Below are positions 7,706 to 16,155 of a stretch of DNA of 28,565 bases, piece by piece (the stretch's first letter is position 1; each line of letters begins with the position of its first letter). The translations under genes were made by a program, and so were the position numbers. The stretch is from Bacillota bacterium (GTDB taxonomy: Bacteria; Bacillota; Clostridia; Lachnospirales; Lachnospiraceae), in NCBI GenBank assembly GCA_023415655.1, contig JAEZKD010000012.1, forward strand, positions 1 through 28,565, in the 5' to 3' direction. Below the pieces are notes generated by a model. That model saw only the letters and a list, made by a program, of their open reading frames with translations. It ran no database searches and was not told where the DNA came from.

Positions 7706-8266
7706 TTGATTTTGTTAGTTGAAATCGAAAAAAGTGCAAGAAGAGCATTAGAGGAACTATTAGCTGTGGCTTCACTAAAGGAAAATCAAATTGTAGTGGT
7801 TGGTTGTTCCTCCAGTGAGATTATGGGACAGCGAATTGGTACAAATTCAGCAATGGAAGCTGCAGAAGCCGTATATCGTGGAATTGCTCCTTTGTTAAAG
7901 GAAAAAAATCTGTTTTTAGCTGCGCAATGTTGTGAGCATCTGAATCGATGTCTCATCCTAGAAGAGGAAGCAAGAAGATATTATGGTTATGAGGAAGTGA
8001 ATGCGGTACCACATCCACATGCTGGAGGGTCATTTGCTACTTGTGTTTATTCTAATATGAAGGAACCAGTAGCAGTGGAGGCAATTCAGGCACATGCAGG
8101 AATTGATATTGGTGATACGTTGATTGGAATGCATCTAAAAGCAGTCGCAGTACCAGTTCGATTAAGCATCGATCAGGTAGGGGAAGCACACTTGGTATGT
8201 GCAAGAACGAGACCGAAATTTATTGGTGGTGAGCGTGCACATTATAAAATCAAGGGAGAGCGTTAG
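7706..8266 (+). CDS. TIGR01440/UPF0340 family protein (YwlG-like)
   Basis: About 186 residues, soluble. Recognised from VVVGCSSSEIMGQRIGT near the N terminus, the middle stretch AAQCCEHLNRCLILEEEAA-like segment with paired cysteines, and the histidine-rich VPHPHAGGSFAT and IQAHAGIDIGDTLIGMHL. This is the uncharacterised family containing Bacillus YwlG; no reaction is established. The start is ambiguous. GTG 7703, TTG 7706 and TTG 7712 are in frame after AGAAAGG (ending 7700); TTG 7706 has the best spacing, and 7703 is too close. The stop is one base before the thioesterase ATG, so the two genes are translationally coupled. The family call is strong, the start moderate. Confidence 0.88.
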   Translation: MILLVEIEKSARRALEELLAVASLKENQIVVVGCSSSEIMGQRIGTNSAMEAAEAVYRGIAPLLKEKNLFLAAQCCEHLNRCLILEEEARRYYGYEEVNAVPHPHAGGSFATCVYSNMKEPVAVEAIQAHAGIDIGDTLIGMHLKAVAVPVRLSIDQVGEAHLVCARTRPKFIGGERAHYKIKGER

Positions 8267-8267
8267 G

Positions 8268-8702
8268 ATGGGACGTATGAATCAGATCAAAGCCTATGAA
8301 CATAGAGCGCAGTACTATGAGACGGATCAGATGGGGTGTGTTCATCATTCCAATTACATTCGTTGGTTTGAGGAAGCTAGAACTGATTTATTGCATCAGG
8401 TTGGTTTTAGTTATCAAAGGATGGAAGAGCTTGGGATTCTCAGTCCGGTATTGAGTGTAACTGCAGAATATAAATCAATGGTACGTTTTCACGATGTGGT
8501 CGAAATTTATGCAAGAATCACAAAGTTTAACGGAATTAAATTTACAGTCTCCTATCAGATTTTTGATCAAAAGACAAAAGAGTTAAGAACAACTGGAGAG
8601 ACCATACACTGCTTTTTAGGGCGCGATTATAGACCAATTAGACTACTAAAAGAACATAAGGAAGTTTATGATTTGTTTCAAGAGCTGTGTGAAGACAAGT
8701 AA
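8268..8702 (+). CDS. YbgC/FadM-type acyl-CoA thioesterase
   Basis: A 144-residue hotdog-fold protein likely to hydrolyse acyl-CoA thioesters. The motif YYETDQMGCVHHSNYIRWFEEAR (in pieces YYETDQMG and HHSNYIRWFEEAR) holds the catalytic Asp20 and is diagnostic of the 4-hydroxybenzoyl-CoA thioesterase/YbgC group. The open frame extends upstream to 8199 but overlaps the preceding gene. I chose ATG 8268 because GGGAGAG lies seven bases before it, directly following the upstream stop. The natural substrate cannot be told from the sequence. Confidence 0.9.
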   Translation: MGRMNQIKAYEHRAQYYETDQMGCVHHSNYIRWFEEARTDLLHQVGFSYQRMEELGILSPVLSVTAEYKSMVRFHDVVEIYARITKFNGIKFTVSYQIFDQKTKELRTTGETIHCFLGRDYRPIRLLKEHKEVYDLFQELCEDK

Positions 8703-8752
8703 ATAGCTTGTGAATGCAGGTGCAAGTGAAAGTTCTCATGCATGAAAGATAC

Positions 8753-8797
8753 AATGGAGCTGTCGCAGATTTAATTAAATGATGCGACAGCTCCATT
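8753..8797. terminator. Bidirectional terminator between the thioesterase gene and the P-type ATPase
   Basis: AATGGAGCTGTCGCA and TGCGACAGCTCCATT form a perfect 15-bp stem with a 15-base AT-rich loop. TTTTG follows on the plus strand and TTGTATC on the minus strand. It sits 50 bases after each of two convergent genes. Confidence 0.85.
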
Positions 8798-8846
8798 TTG
8801 TATTCAAAATACATGTTCCTATGTTACATCCAAAGATTATGTATGG

Positions 8847-10184
8847 CTATGCATTTTTCTTTGAGAATTTCTTTTCCAATTCGACTACAACAATTGGTAC
8901 GATGGATAAGAGAAAAACGATGATCCAACTTCCAATGGAGAGTGGAGTTACTTTAAAAATGGTTGCCAAACGTTCAAATGAGATAACAGCTACTTGCATA
9001 AATGTACATACGAGGAAGGAAAGCACCATCTGATGATTGCCAAATACCCCAATTTTAAAGATGGAATGTTCACTACGCATATTAAAGGCGTGAAATAGCT
9101 GTGATAAGCTCAGTACGGCAAAGCACATGGTCTGGCCACCGATGATATACGCAATCAAAGCGAGCATACCAATCATAGTACCTTCAAATAGGATTTTAAA
9201 AACGAGACCATCCGAGAACATACCTTTTTTCGGTGAAATTGGTTTCTTTAACATAATATCATCGGGTGCAGGTTCTACACCAAGGGCAATTGCTGGCAAG
9301 GAATCGGTAACTAGATTCACCCAAAGTAGCTGCACAGCAACGAGAGGTGCTTTCAGGCCAAGAAGGATTGCAACAAAGATCGTAATGATTTCACCGATGT
9401 TACTGGAGAGAAGGAAGTGAATGGATTTGCGGATATTGTCATAGATACCACGTCCTTCTTTGACAGCAGCGACTATCGTAGCAAAGTTATCATCTGCTAA
9501 AATCATATCAGCAGCATTTTTAGCAACATCAGTTCCACTTAATCCCATTGCGCATCCGATATCAGCAGCCTTAAGAGCTGGTGCATCGTTTACTCCATCT
9601 CCTGTCATTGCTACGACTTCACCACGTTTCTGTAGTGCTTTCACAATTCTAACTTTATGAGTCGGAGACACACGTGCAAACACGCGATATTTGTAAATGT
9701 TTTGTTCTAACTCTTTATCTGACATCTTATTCAGTTCTTCACCACTAATTGCTTGATGATTGGACTGATCCTTGGATAAGATACCAAGTGTTTTTGCGAT
9801 GGCACAGGCGGTTACAATATGGTCACCTGTAATCATGACTGGTGTGATTCCTGCAGCTTTGCAGGTTGCAACGGCATCTTTTACTTCTTCTCTTGGTGGA
9901 TCAATCATTCCAAGTAAACCAACTAAGGTCAAATCACTTTCCAGCGAGGAATCACTTAAATAGTGAATGGAACGATCAACGATTTTATATCCAACCGCAA
10001 TCACGCGCAATGCCTTTTCCGTCATATTTAGACAGATATGATCTAAGGCGGTCAGTTCCTTATGCTGGCATGGAATTACTTTACCGTCTTTTTCTACGGA
10101 AGAACAAGAACGAATGAGGACATCATAGGCACCCTTAGTGATAACCATATGTTTTCCATCCTCTATTTTATGTACGGTTGTCAT
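8847..10184 (-). CDS. P-type ATPase, C-terminal fragment (445 residues)
   Basis: Downstream portion beginning at the first in-frame ATG after the amber codon (MTTVHKIEDGKH). It carries most of the nucleotide-binding domain (KGAYDVLIRSC), the hinge TGDGVNDAPALK and the C-terminal membrane helices with NLVTDSLPAIALGVE. I see no convincing ribosome binding site for this ATG (AAGAAAGCTT precedes it), so independent translation is doubtful. Nineteen codons between the TAG and this ATG still encode conserved ATPase sequence. Confidence 0.6.
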   Translation of the reverse strand: MTTVHKIEDGKHMVITKGAYDVLIRSCSSVEKDGKVIPCQHKELTALDHICLNMTEKALRVIAVGYKIVDRSIHYLSDSSLESDLTLVGLLGMIDPPREEVKDAVATCKAAGITPVMITGDHIVTACAIAKTLGILSKDQSNHQAISGEELNKMSDKELEQNIYKYRVFARVSPTHKVRIVKALQKRGEVVAMTGDGVNDAPALKAADIGCAMGLSGTDVAKNAADMILADDNFATIVAAVKEGRGIYDNIRKSIHFLLSSNIGEIITIFVAILLGLKAPLVAVQLLWVNLVTDSLPAIALGVEPAPDDIMLKKPISPKKGMFSDGLVFKILFEGTMIGMLALIAYIIGGQTMCFAVLSLSQLFHAFNMRSEHSIFKIGVFGNHQMVLSFLVCTFMQVAVISFERLATIFKVTPLSIGSWIIVFLLSIVPIVVVELEKKFSKKNA

Positions 10185-10241
10185 AAGCTTTCTTGCAGAA
10201 TCAAATGGAATTTCACGAACTCTTGGATATTTTATCTCTAG

Positions 10242-11450
10242 CTACTTTTGATTGATCCGGTTTCTACTAGCTGCCATGACCAGAGCTTTTTCCGTAGGTT
10301 CCCCAACTGCTTCACTTTCTTGCATACGTGCATTGTTGCATAAAGTGGCAAGTTCAAGGAGGTGGGTGCCAAAGGCTTTCTGTTCCTTCTCGATTCCATT
10401 CATAGATGCAATCTCGGTAACTGTCATTACATTCTGAGTTAAGGTACCTGTTTTATCAGAGCAGATAAAGGTAGCACTTCCAAGGGTCTCAACAGCTGGA
10501 AGCTTTCGAATGATAGCATTCTTTTTAGCCATTCGTTGAACCCCAAGAGAGAGCATAATCGTGACGATTGCAGGAAGGCCCTCTGGAATTGCTGCTACGG
10601 CTAAACTCACGCTTGTCATAAACATGTCGAACACTTGACGTCCTTGTAAACTCCCTAAGATAAAGATCACAATACAGATAGCAAGAGCAGCGATTCCTAG
10701 GAATTTTCCTGTTTTCGCCAACCTTTTTTGTAATGGTGTCTCAGGGGTATCATCCTGCATAATCATTCGAGCAATGTTTCCAACTTCAGTGTGCATTCCA
10801 GTAGCTGTTACGACAGCAATTCCATGACCAAAGGTGACAATTCCTGAGGAAGGTACCATGTTTTTACGATCACCTAACATCGTAGTTTCTTTTAAGACAC
10901 AATCAGCTTCTTTATCGACTGGATGAGATTCCCCAGTCAACGAGGATTCATCAATTTTTAAATTACTACATGAGATTAAGCGGGCATCTGCAGGTACATA
11001 GTGACCAGTTTCCAAAAAGATAATATCTCCAGGAACGAGTTCTGAGCTTGGTATGTTTAATTGCTTGCCATCTCGAAGTACAATCGCATTCGGTGCTGCC
11101 ATTTTCTTAAGGGCTTCTAAGGAACGTTCAGCCTTGGCTTCTTGTATTACACCAAGAATAGCATTGAGGATTATAATGGCGAAGATGATGATTGGATCAA
11201 CATAATCTGCTTCTCCTTTGATTAAGGACATGCCAAAGGAAATAAATGCTGCGCAAATAAGTACAATGATCATAAAATCAGAAAATTGAGAAAAGAATCG
11301 AGCGAGAAGACTTTTCCCTTTTTGAGTTTCTAACTCATTCTTACCAAACTTTTGTAAACGCTTTTCAGCATCAGCTTTGGCAAGACCCGTTTTTGTATTA
11401 ACATTTAAAGTTTGCAGTGATTCTTTCACTGACATGGAATGAAATTGCAT
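10242..11450 (-). CDS. P-type ATPase, N-terminal fragment (402 residues)
   Basis: Upstream portion of the interrupted ATPase. It contains the N-terminal cation-ATPase segment (about 3-70), the first four membrane helices (about 57-75, 85-102, 250-268, 275-300), the actuator domain with TGES, the phosphorylation loop with Asp332, and the beginning of the nucleotide-binding domain up to GEPTEKALVMAASRNRINQK. Alone it lacks the rest of the nucleotide domain, the hinge and helices 5-10, so it should not transport. Confidence 0.75.
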   Translation of the reverse strand: MQFHSMSVKESLQTLNVNTKTGLAKADAEKRLQKFGKNELETQKGKSLLARFFSQFSDFMIIVLICAAFISFGMSLIKGEADYVDPIIIFAIIILNAILGVIQEAKAERSLEALKKMAAPNAIVLRDGKQLNIPSSELVPGDIIFLETGHYVPADARLISCSNLKIDESSLTGESHPVDKEADCVLKETTMLGDRKNMVPSSGIVTFGHGIAVVTATGMHTEVGNIARMIMQDDTPETPLQKRLAKTGKFLGIAALAICIVIFILGSLQGRQVFDMFMTSVSLAVAAIPEGLPAIVTIMLSLGVQRMAKKNAIIRKLPAVETLGSATFICSDKTGTLTQNVMTVTEIASMNGIEKEQKAFGTHLLELATLCNNARMQESEAVGEPTEKALVMAASRNRINQK

Positions 11451-11547
11451 AGATTCTCCGTTCTGCTACTCCTATTAAGCGTTCAGTCTCTTGTTTAATA
11501 TATGTCTTATCTGTCGTGTCTATGAGATGGATTGTAAATTTTTAGGT

Positions 11548-11577
11548 TTGACACAATATATCCATATATGTTAATAT
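11548..11577 (+). promoter_or_regulatory. Predicted promoter of the GPH transporter gene
   Basis: A perfect TTGACA (11548-11553), an 18-base spacer, and TAATAT (11572-11577), four of six matches. The start of transcription would be near 11584, about 70 bases before the gene. Confidence 0.55.
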
Positions 11578-11622
11578 TTACTAGATGTTACAGCTAGAAA
11601 GTATTCGCGCAAAAGAAATATA

Positions 11623-11637
11623 ACTCACTTAGTGAGT
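11623..11637. promoter_or_regulatory. Inverted repeat just before the transporter start
   Basis: ACTCACT and AGTGAGT are perfect arms around one T. The site lies 17 bases before the preferred ATG and partly covers the region where a ribosome would bind. It could be a repressor operator or a weak leader hairpin. Confidence 0.4.
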
Positions 11638-11654
11638 ATATGAGTGGGGGAAAT

Positions 11655-13094
11655 ATGTTATTTACTACAAAAAAGCTAGACCCAAAATATAACAATTCAA
11701 CTATCTTTAATGTTGCATTATTTTCATTAAATACTGCAGCCGGTACTTTATATCTTGCATTGATGGAGTACACTGCATATTTTGTGAATGGAATTATAGG
11801 CTTTACCGTTGTGTTTACTTCAATTGTTTTAACCGCATTACGAGTGTTTGACGGATTGATCGATCCAATTGCAGGGTACATCGTGGATCGAACGAATGGA
11901 AGATTTGGCAAGTTTCGACCGTTTATGATTCTAGGTAATCTCTTAATGGCAGGGAGTTCAATCTCGCTATTCTTTGGTTCATATTTACTTCCGAGTTGGC
12001 TAAAGCTACCGGCTTTCGTCTTAATGTATATTGTCTTCGTCATTGGTTTTTCCTTTCAGATGCTAACTGCAAAAGCTGGACAAACAGTTATGACAAACAA
12101 TCCTAAGATACGCCCAATATCAACTTATTTTGATTCCCTCTTCATTACTTCAGCTTATGGAGGAACGGCTTTGTATGTTCAGACCTTTCTGATGAAGAGA
12201 TTCCCAGGTGGATATCGCAATCCAGAGCTTTATCAAGAGCTAACCTTTTGGATCGTTTTAATTGCAGGAGCTTGTACACTGCTTGCACTGATTGGCATCT
12301 GGAAGAAGGATCGTCCAGAATATTACGGCGTTGAGGATGGGATTCCCAAAATTCGTCTTAGAGATTATGCAACGATATTAAAACAAAACAAACCAATTCG
12401 AATGTTGGTAACAGCTGCTTCCGTGAATAAGTTTACTTCAATGGTATATAGTAATATTACGGTTGGTGTTATTATCTTTGGTATTATGTTGCAAAACTAC
12501 GAGTTGTCTGGAAGTATTGGACTATTAACTGCGATTCCGAATCTGATTGTTGTTACAATTGGAGTTATGGTAGCACAACGGCTAGGACAAAAGAAAGCTT
12601 TTGAATTATTTACTTGGTTTGCAATTGCGTTCCAGATACTGATGACTATATTACTTGCATTTTTTGATTTGACTGGCATAGGATTTAATCTACAGTTACT
12701 ATCGCTGACCTTTTTTGCAATTTACATTATATTAAATGGTTGTAAATCAGTGAGCAATAACATCGTGATTCCGATGATTGCAGATTGTTCCGACTATGAG
12801 GTCTATCGAAGTGGTCTGTTTGTTCCAGGCTTGATGGGAGCACTCTTTTCTCTGATTGATCAGGTAGTATCTGCATTTGGTACTGCGTTTGTTGGAATCA
12901 TTGTTGCTTTGATTGGTTTTCATGAGTCGTTACCACAAGTGGATGATAAACTTACGCCTCAATTAAAAGCAGTTGCAATTATCTGTTATTGCATTGTTCC
13001 AATCATTGGATGGTTAACAAGTTTATATTCGATGAAGTACTATGAATTAGATAAAGAAAAGATGAAAGAAATCAATGAGAAGCGGGTTTGTTAA
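11655..13094 (+). CDS. GPH-family sugar:cation symporter (MFS_2)
   Basis: A membrane transporter of about 479 residues with around 12 hydrophobic segments. The loop RVFDGLIDPIAGYIVDRTNGRFGKFRPF (in pieces FDGLIDPIAGYIVDRT and RFGKFRPF, residues about 65-91) is the hallmark of glycoside-pentoside-hexuronide:cation symporters such as MelB and XynB-type carriers. Two ATGs are close: 11640 and 11655. I prefer 11655, after GGGGGA, because homologues start near MLFTTKKLDPKYNN. No glycosidase lies beside it, so the sugar cannot be inferred. The gene is divergent from the P-type ATPase. Confidence 0.88.
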   Translation: MLFTTKKLDPKYNNSTIFNVALFSLNTAAGTLYLALMEYTAYFVNGIIGFTVVFTSIVLTALRVFDGLIDPIAGYIVDRTNGRFGKFRPFMILGNLLMAGSSISLFFGSYLLPSWLKLPAFVLMYIVFVIGFSFQMLTAKAGQTVMTNNPKIRPISTYFDSLFITSAYGGTALYVQTFLMKRFPGGYRNPELYQELTFWIVLIAGACTLLALIGIWKKDRPEYYGVEDGIPKIRLRDYATILKQNKPIRMLVTAASVNKFTSMVYSNITVGVIIFGIMLQNYELSGSIGLLTAIPNLIVVTIGVMVAQRLGQKKAFELFTWFAIAFQILMTILLAFFDLTGIGFNLQLLSLTFFAIYIILNGCKSVSNNIVIPMIADCSDYEVYRSGLFVPGLMGALFSLIDQVVSAFGTAFVGIIVALIGFHESLPQVDDKLTPQLKAVAIICYCIVPIIGWLTSLYSMKYYELDKEKMKEINEKRVC

Positions 13095-13140
13095 GTATCT
13101 TTCATTGACACAGGATTTCACTGCATTCACGCAGAAACTA

Positions 13141-13169
13141 TTGAACAAACGCTAAGAAAGGTATATTCT
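13141..13169 (+). promoter_or_regulatory. Possible promoter of the NfeD-SPFH operon
   Basis: TTGAAC (13141-13146), 17 bases, TATTCT (13164-13169); each hexamer matches four of six consensus positions. It is about 24 bases upstream of the NfeD start. Confidence 0.35.
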
Positions 13170-13192
13170 GTTAGTATCAAAAAGGAAAGGAT

Positions 13193-13660
13193 ATGCTAAT
13201 TGGCGTAAATGGTGAAAGTATGCAAGCATTGTATTGGTTGATTGCACTAGCTGTGTTACTAGTGATTGAAATCGTTACGTTGGGACTTACAACGATTTGG
13301 TTTGCTGGTGGTGCTTTGATTGCTTTTATTGCAGCATTGCTTGGCGTTGACGTTTGGGTACAGTTGTTACTATTTTCTATTATTTCCTTAGTATTATTAA
13401 TATTTACTCGACCAGTTGCTATGAAACGGTTGAATAAAAACCGAGTAAAAACAAACTATGAGGGTTTAATAGGAAAAGTTGTTAAGGTAACAAAGACAGT
13501 AGATAACCAAAATCAAAGCGGAGAAGCGGTTGTGAACGGTCAAGAATGGACAGTTCGTAGCTTAAATGAGGATGTAATTATCGAACCTGGTACGAAGGTG
13601 AAGATTGTTAACATTGAAGGTGTTAGATTAATTGTTACAGAATACAGAGAGGAGAATTAA
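13193..13660 (+). CDS. NfeD family membrane protein
   Basis: A 155-residue protein. Three hydrophobic segments (about residues 12-30, 33-50 and 53-70) are followed by a soluble beta-barrel (OB-like) domain at about 85-150, ending GVRLIVTEYREEN. This is the short NfeD form without the ClpP-like protease domain. AAAGGA precedes the ATG; a second ATG at 13220 would still leave the first helix. The stop is two bases before the SPFH start, the usual operon pairing, in which NfeD partners the SPFH protein at membrane microdomains. Confidence 0.9.
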   Translation: MLIGVNGESMQALYWLIALAVLLVIEIVTLGLTTIWFAGGALIAFIAALLGVDVWVQLLLFSIISLVLLIFTRPVAMKRLNKNRVKTNYEGLIGKVVKVTKTVDNQNQSGEAVVNGQEWTVRSLNEDVIIEPGTKVKIVNIEGVRLIVTEYREEN

Positions 13661-13662
13661 GT

Positions 13663-14613
13663 ATGGAAATGTATGTAATTATTGGAGCAGTAGTTTTATT
13701 TCTTATCATCTTAGCTTCCTGTGTAAAAATCGTTCCTCAAGCGCAAGCTTATATCTTAGAAAGGTTAGGGGGATACCAAGCAACTTGGAGCGTAGGTCTT
13801 CATTGGAAATGGCCTTTGGTTGATAAGATTGCAAAGCGTGTAATTTTAAAAGAGCAGGTAGTAGATTTCCCACCTCAGCCAGTTATCACAAAGGATAACG
13901 TTACGATGAGGATTGACACAGTAATCTTTTTCCAGATTACAGATCCAAAGCTTTTTGCTTATGGTGTGGAACATCCAATTATGGCAATTGAGAATTTGAC
14001 AGCAACGACACTTCGTAATATCATTGGTGATTTGGAGCTCGATGAAACACTTACCTCCAGAGAAATTATTAATACAAAGATGAGAGTCTCTCTTGATACG
14101 GCAACTGATCCTTGGGGAATTAAAGTAAATCGTGTTGAATTAAAGAACATCATTCCTCCTTCAGCAATTCAGGATGCAATGGAGAAACAGATGAAGGCAG
14201 AACGTGAACGTCGTGAATCCATCTTAATTGCAGAAGGTCAGAAAAAGTCAGCAATTCTTGTTGCAGAAGGTAGTAAGCAAGCTACGATCTTAGAAGCAGA
14301 AGCAGAAAAAGAATCAGCGATTCTTCGTGCAGAAGCGAAGAAGGAAGCAACCATTCGTGAAGCAGAAGGTCAAGCAGAAGCAATTATTGCTGTTCAAAAG
14401 GCGAATGCAGAAGGTATTCGCATGTTAAATGAAGCAAATCCAGGAAATGCAGTGTTGCAGATTAAGAGCTTAGAAGCATTTGCAAAAGCTGCAGATGGAA
14501 AAGCTACAAAGATTATTATTCCTTCTGAGATTCAAGGAATTGCAGGGCTTGTAAAGAGTATTACTGAGATTGCAAAAACAGATGAAATCGGAAAAGATAA
14601 CGCTACCAAATAA
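13663..14613 (+). CDS. SPFH/Band 7 (stomatin/QmcA-type) membrane protein
   Basis: A 316-residue protein. An N-terminal membrane anchor (about 4-20) is followed by a Band 7 domain (about 22-185) beginning VKIVPQAQAYILERLGGY, a stomatin-like sequence. A long charged helix at about 185-265 has repeated 'AILxAEAxKEA' units (ILIAEGQKKSAILVAEG, AILRAEAKKEATIREAEG), which drives oligomerisation. The C-terminal part (PSEIQGIAGLVKSITEI) is typical of the QmcA group. Co-transcribed with NfeD. Likely a membrane scaffold; no client is evident from the sequence. Confidence 0.93.
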   Translation: MEMYVIIGAVVLFLIILASCVKIVPQAQAYILERLGGYQATWSVGLHWKWPLVDKIAKRVILKEQVVDFPPQPVITKDNVTMRIDTVIFFQITDPKLFAYGVEHPIMAIENLTATTLRNIIGDLELDETLTSREIINTKMRVSLDTATDPWGIKVNRVELKNIIPPSAIQDAMEKQMKAERERRESILIAEGQKKSAILVAEGSKQATILEAEAEKESAILRAEAKKEATIREAEGQAEAIIAVQKANAEGIRMLNEANPGNAVLQIKSLEAFAKAADGKATKIIIPSEIQGIAGLVKSITEIAKTDEIGKDNATK

Positions 14614-14652
14614 TCATAAGATTGAATTAACGTTCATTAGGCGAGGGCAGGT

Positions 14653-15375
14653 ATGACCACAGTATTAATTTTAGAAGATTGTAGAGAAAGCCAAAAAGCA
14701 TTGGATGCAATCATGAAAAAATACAGAGAGGACATACGTGCTCTCTTTGCGTCTACTTTGCAGGAGGCAGAAAGTTTATTACGGACTGAGAAAGAAATTC
14801 ATTTATTCTTTTTAGATATCAATTTAGATATCAATCAAAAACAGGACCAATCCGGGTTGATATTTGCGAAGAAAGTTCGTGAATTGAGTAAGTATGCATT
14901 TACACCAATTGTATTTATTACCTCTGCTTCCGATATGGAATTGGTGTCTTATCGAGAGACACAGTGCTATCGATATCTAACAAAACCATACAGGGAACAA
15001 TCCGTTTTAGATATCTTAGAGAAGGTGTTAAAAAGTGTCCCACCAAAAGAAACAAAACAAATCATAGTGAAGAAGGATGGGATTAACTATCGGGTTAGAA
15101 TGGATGAGATCCTTTTGGTGGAAGCAATCCCAAGAGGAGTCCGAATTCATCTAAATGGAGAAAGTCTTGATCTAAAATATAGTTCTATCAAACAAATGAT
15201 GGAAAAGCTACCGAAGGAACAGTTTGTGCAATGTCACAGAATGTATGTTGTAAATACTGAGTGGATTGACTATGTGGATACGGTGAATCAGTACATTAGA
15301 ATGAAGGGTATAGAACAACCAATCGAGATTGGAGTGACTTATAAGGCAGAAATGAGGAGATGGATTCATGGATAA
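14653..15375 (+). CDS. LytTR-type response regulator (AgrA-like)
   Basis: A 240-residue cytoplasmic DNA-binding regulator. The receiver domain (about 1-125) has the acidic pocket LILEDCRES, phospho-acceptor Asp55 in LFFLDINLDIN, Thr90 in IVFITSAS and Lys111 in YLTKPYRE. The LytTR DNA-binding domain spans about 133-240 and includes the typical FVQCHRMYVVNTEWID. The DNA shows a 12-bp tandem duplication at the phospho-acceptor (14811-14834). The gene starts 39 bases after the SPFH gene and overlaps the sensor gene by eight bases, so it is translationally coupled to it. Confidence 0.93.
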   Translation: MTTVLILEDCRESQKALDAIMKKYREDIRALFASTLQEAESLLRTEKEIHLFFLDINLDINQKQDQSGLIFAKKVRELSKYAFTPIVFITSASDMELVSYRETQCYRYLTKPYREQSVLDILEKVLKSVPPKETKQIIVKKDGINYRVRMDEILLVEAIPRGVRIHLNGESLDLKYSSIKQMMEKLPKEQFVQCHRMYVVNTEWIDYVDTVNQYIRMKGIEQPIEIGVTYKAEMRRWIHG

Positions 15376-16129
15376 GCTATCAGGACTACAAATAATTTTT
15401 ATCCTCATGTTTTTATTTGTGGTTTTTCTCATTATATTTTTGATTATTCGGCAAAAGCTTTCGGTGTATGCAAAACAAGAGAAAGAGCTGCAGATGTATC
15501 GGTTGTATGTAAAACCTTTGGAGGATTTTATCAAAGAGATAAGAGCAAAACAGCATGAGTTTGATAATCATCTGAATGCACTTTTAAATATGCATTTAAC
15601 GATTACGACTTATGAGGAGTTAGTAGAAGCTCAATCGGAGTATATAAGAACACTGATTACGAATCGTGATAGCTCCTATCTTGGTTTACTAAAAATTAGT
15701 AATAAGGTACTTGCAGGTTTTTTGTATAGTAAAATGATATCAATACCAGATTACATTCGAATAGAGCTTATGGTTGGGAGTAAGGAAATTTTTACGAATG
15801 TTCCGGAGATGGATTTGGTAGAGGTTATTGGTACTTTAATTGATAATGCAGTACAAGCTTGTGATGAAAATCATTCAAGGATTAAAATCTATGTCACCTC
15901 CAATGATGATCGTTTTATCTTTATTATCAAAAATCAATATGAAAAGGTACCGATTACGATGCTGAGTCGCTTTTTTGAACGAGGCTTTACTACGAAGAAA
16001 GGAACTAAGAATCAAGGTTTAGGACTTTATAATGTAAAGAAGATGATGAAACGTTGGAATGGTGATATTTATGTGGAAAATGAAGAAATCGAAAGCCAGA
16101 ACTATATTTCTTTCCATGTAGAACTTTAA
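15368..16129 (+). CDS. GHKL sensor histidine kinase, single membrane helix (AgrC-like)
   Basis: A 253-residue kinase, partner of the overlapping LytTR regulator. One hydrophobic segment (about 7-28) anchors it; there is no sizeable extracellular domain, so it may sense within the membrane or through a partner. Phospho-acceptor candidate His63 lies in KQHEFDNHLNALL. The ATPase core has LIDNAVQACDE (N box, Asn160) and NQGLGLYNVKKMM (G box). The small size and missing multi-helix sensor region set it apart from classical AgrC peptide receptors. The signal is unknown; the neighbouring envelope genes suggest a membrane or wall signal. Confidence 0.9.
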   Translation: MDKLSGLQIIFILMFLFVVFLIIFLIIRQKLSVYAKQEKELQMYRLYVKPLEDFIKEIRAKQHEFDNHLNALLNMHLTITTYEELVEAQSEYIRTLITNRDSSYLGLLKISNKVLAGFLYSKMISIPDYIRIELMVGSKEIFTNVPEMDLVEVIGTLIDNAVQACDENHSRIKIYVTSNDDRFIFIIKNQYEKVPITMLSRFFERGFTTKKGTKNQGLGLYNVKKMMKRWNGDIYVENEEIESQNYISFHVEL

Positions 16130-16155
16130 GGGGGAGAGTTTGTTCCCATATAAGG

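Larger units (their letters stand above)
8847..11450 (-). pseudogene. Calcium-type P-type ATPase interrupted by one in-frame TAG
   Basis: A P2-type cation ATPase, most like calcium pumps of the YloB/LMCA1/SERCA group, read as one frame of 867 codons apart from a single amber codon at 10242-10244 (codon 403). Across the stop, the frame reads NRINQK-stop-LEIKYPRVREIPFDSARKLMTTVHK, which matches the family without gap or insertion, so this is a point nonsense change and not a frameshift. All catalytic motifs are intact: TGES (172-175), PEGLP (289-293), CSDKTGTLTQN with phospho-acceptor Asp332, TGDGVNDAPALKAADIG, and NLVTDSLPA in a cation-binding helix. CGGAGA lies before the ATG at 11450. Either a recent loss of function, a sequencing error, or tolerated readthrough. 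Confidence 0.9.

Noticed and set aside
10185..10244. Programmed frameshift in the P-type ATPase
   Set aside because: Both halves are in the same frame; only one codon (TAG) separates them, so no frameshift is needed.
10242..10244. Pyrrolysine encoded at the TAG
   Set aside because: Homologous P-type ATPases do not use pyrrolysine here, TAG serves as a normal stop in adjacent genes, and no pyl genes are visible. Kept only as a check to run.
11594..12043. 149-codon minus-strand open frame over the transporter
   Set aside because: It overlaps the clearly coding GPH gene, has no family resemblance, and its composition is that of a mirrored coding frame.
14639..14647. LytTR binding half-site AACGTTCAT upstream of the response regulator
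   Set aside because: It matches the loose consensus, but a partner repeat at about 21 bases is missing and such 9-mers are expected many times by chance in 28 kb.
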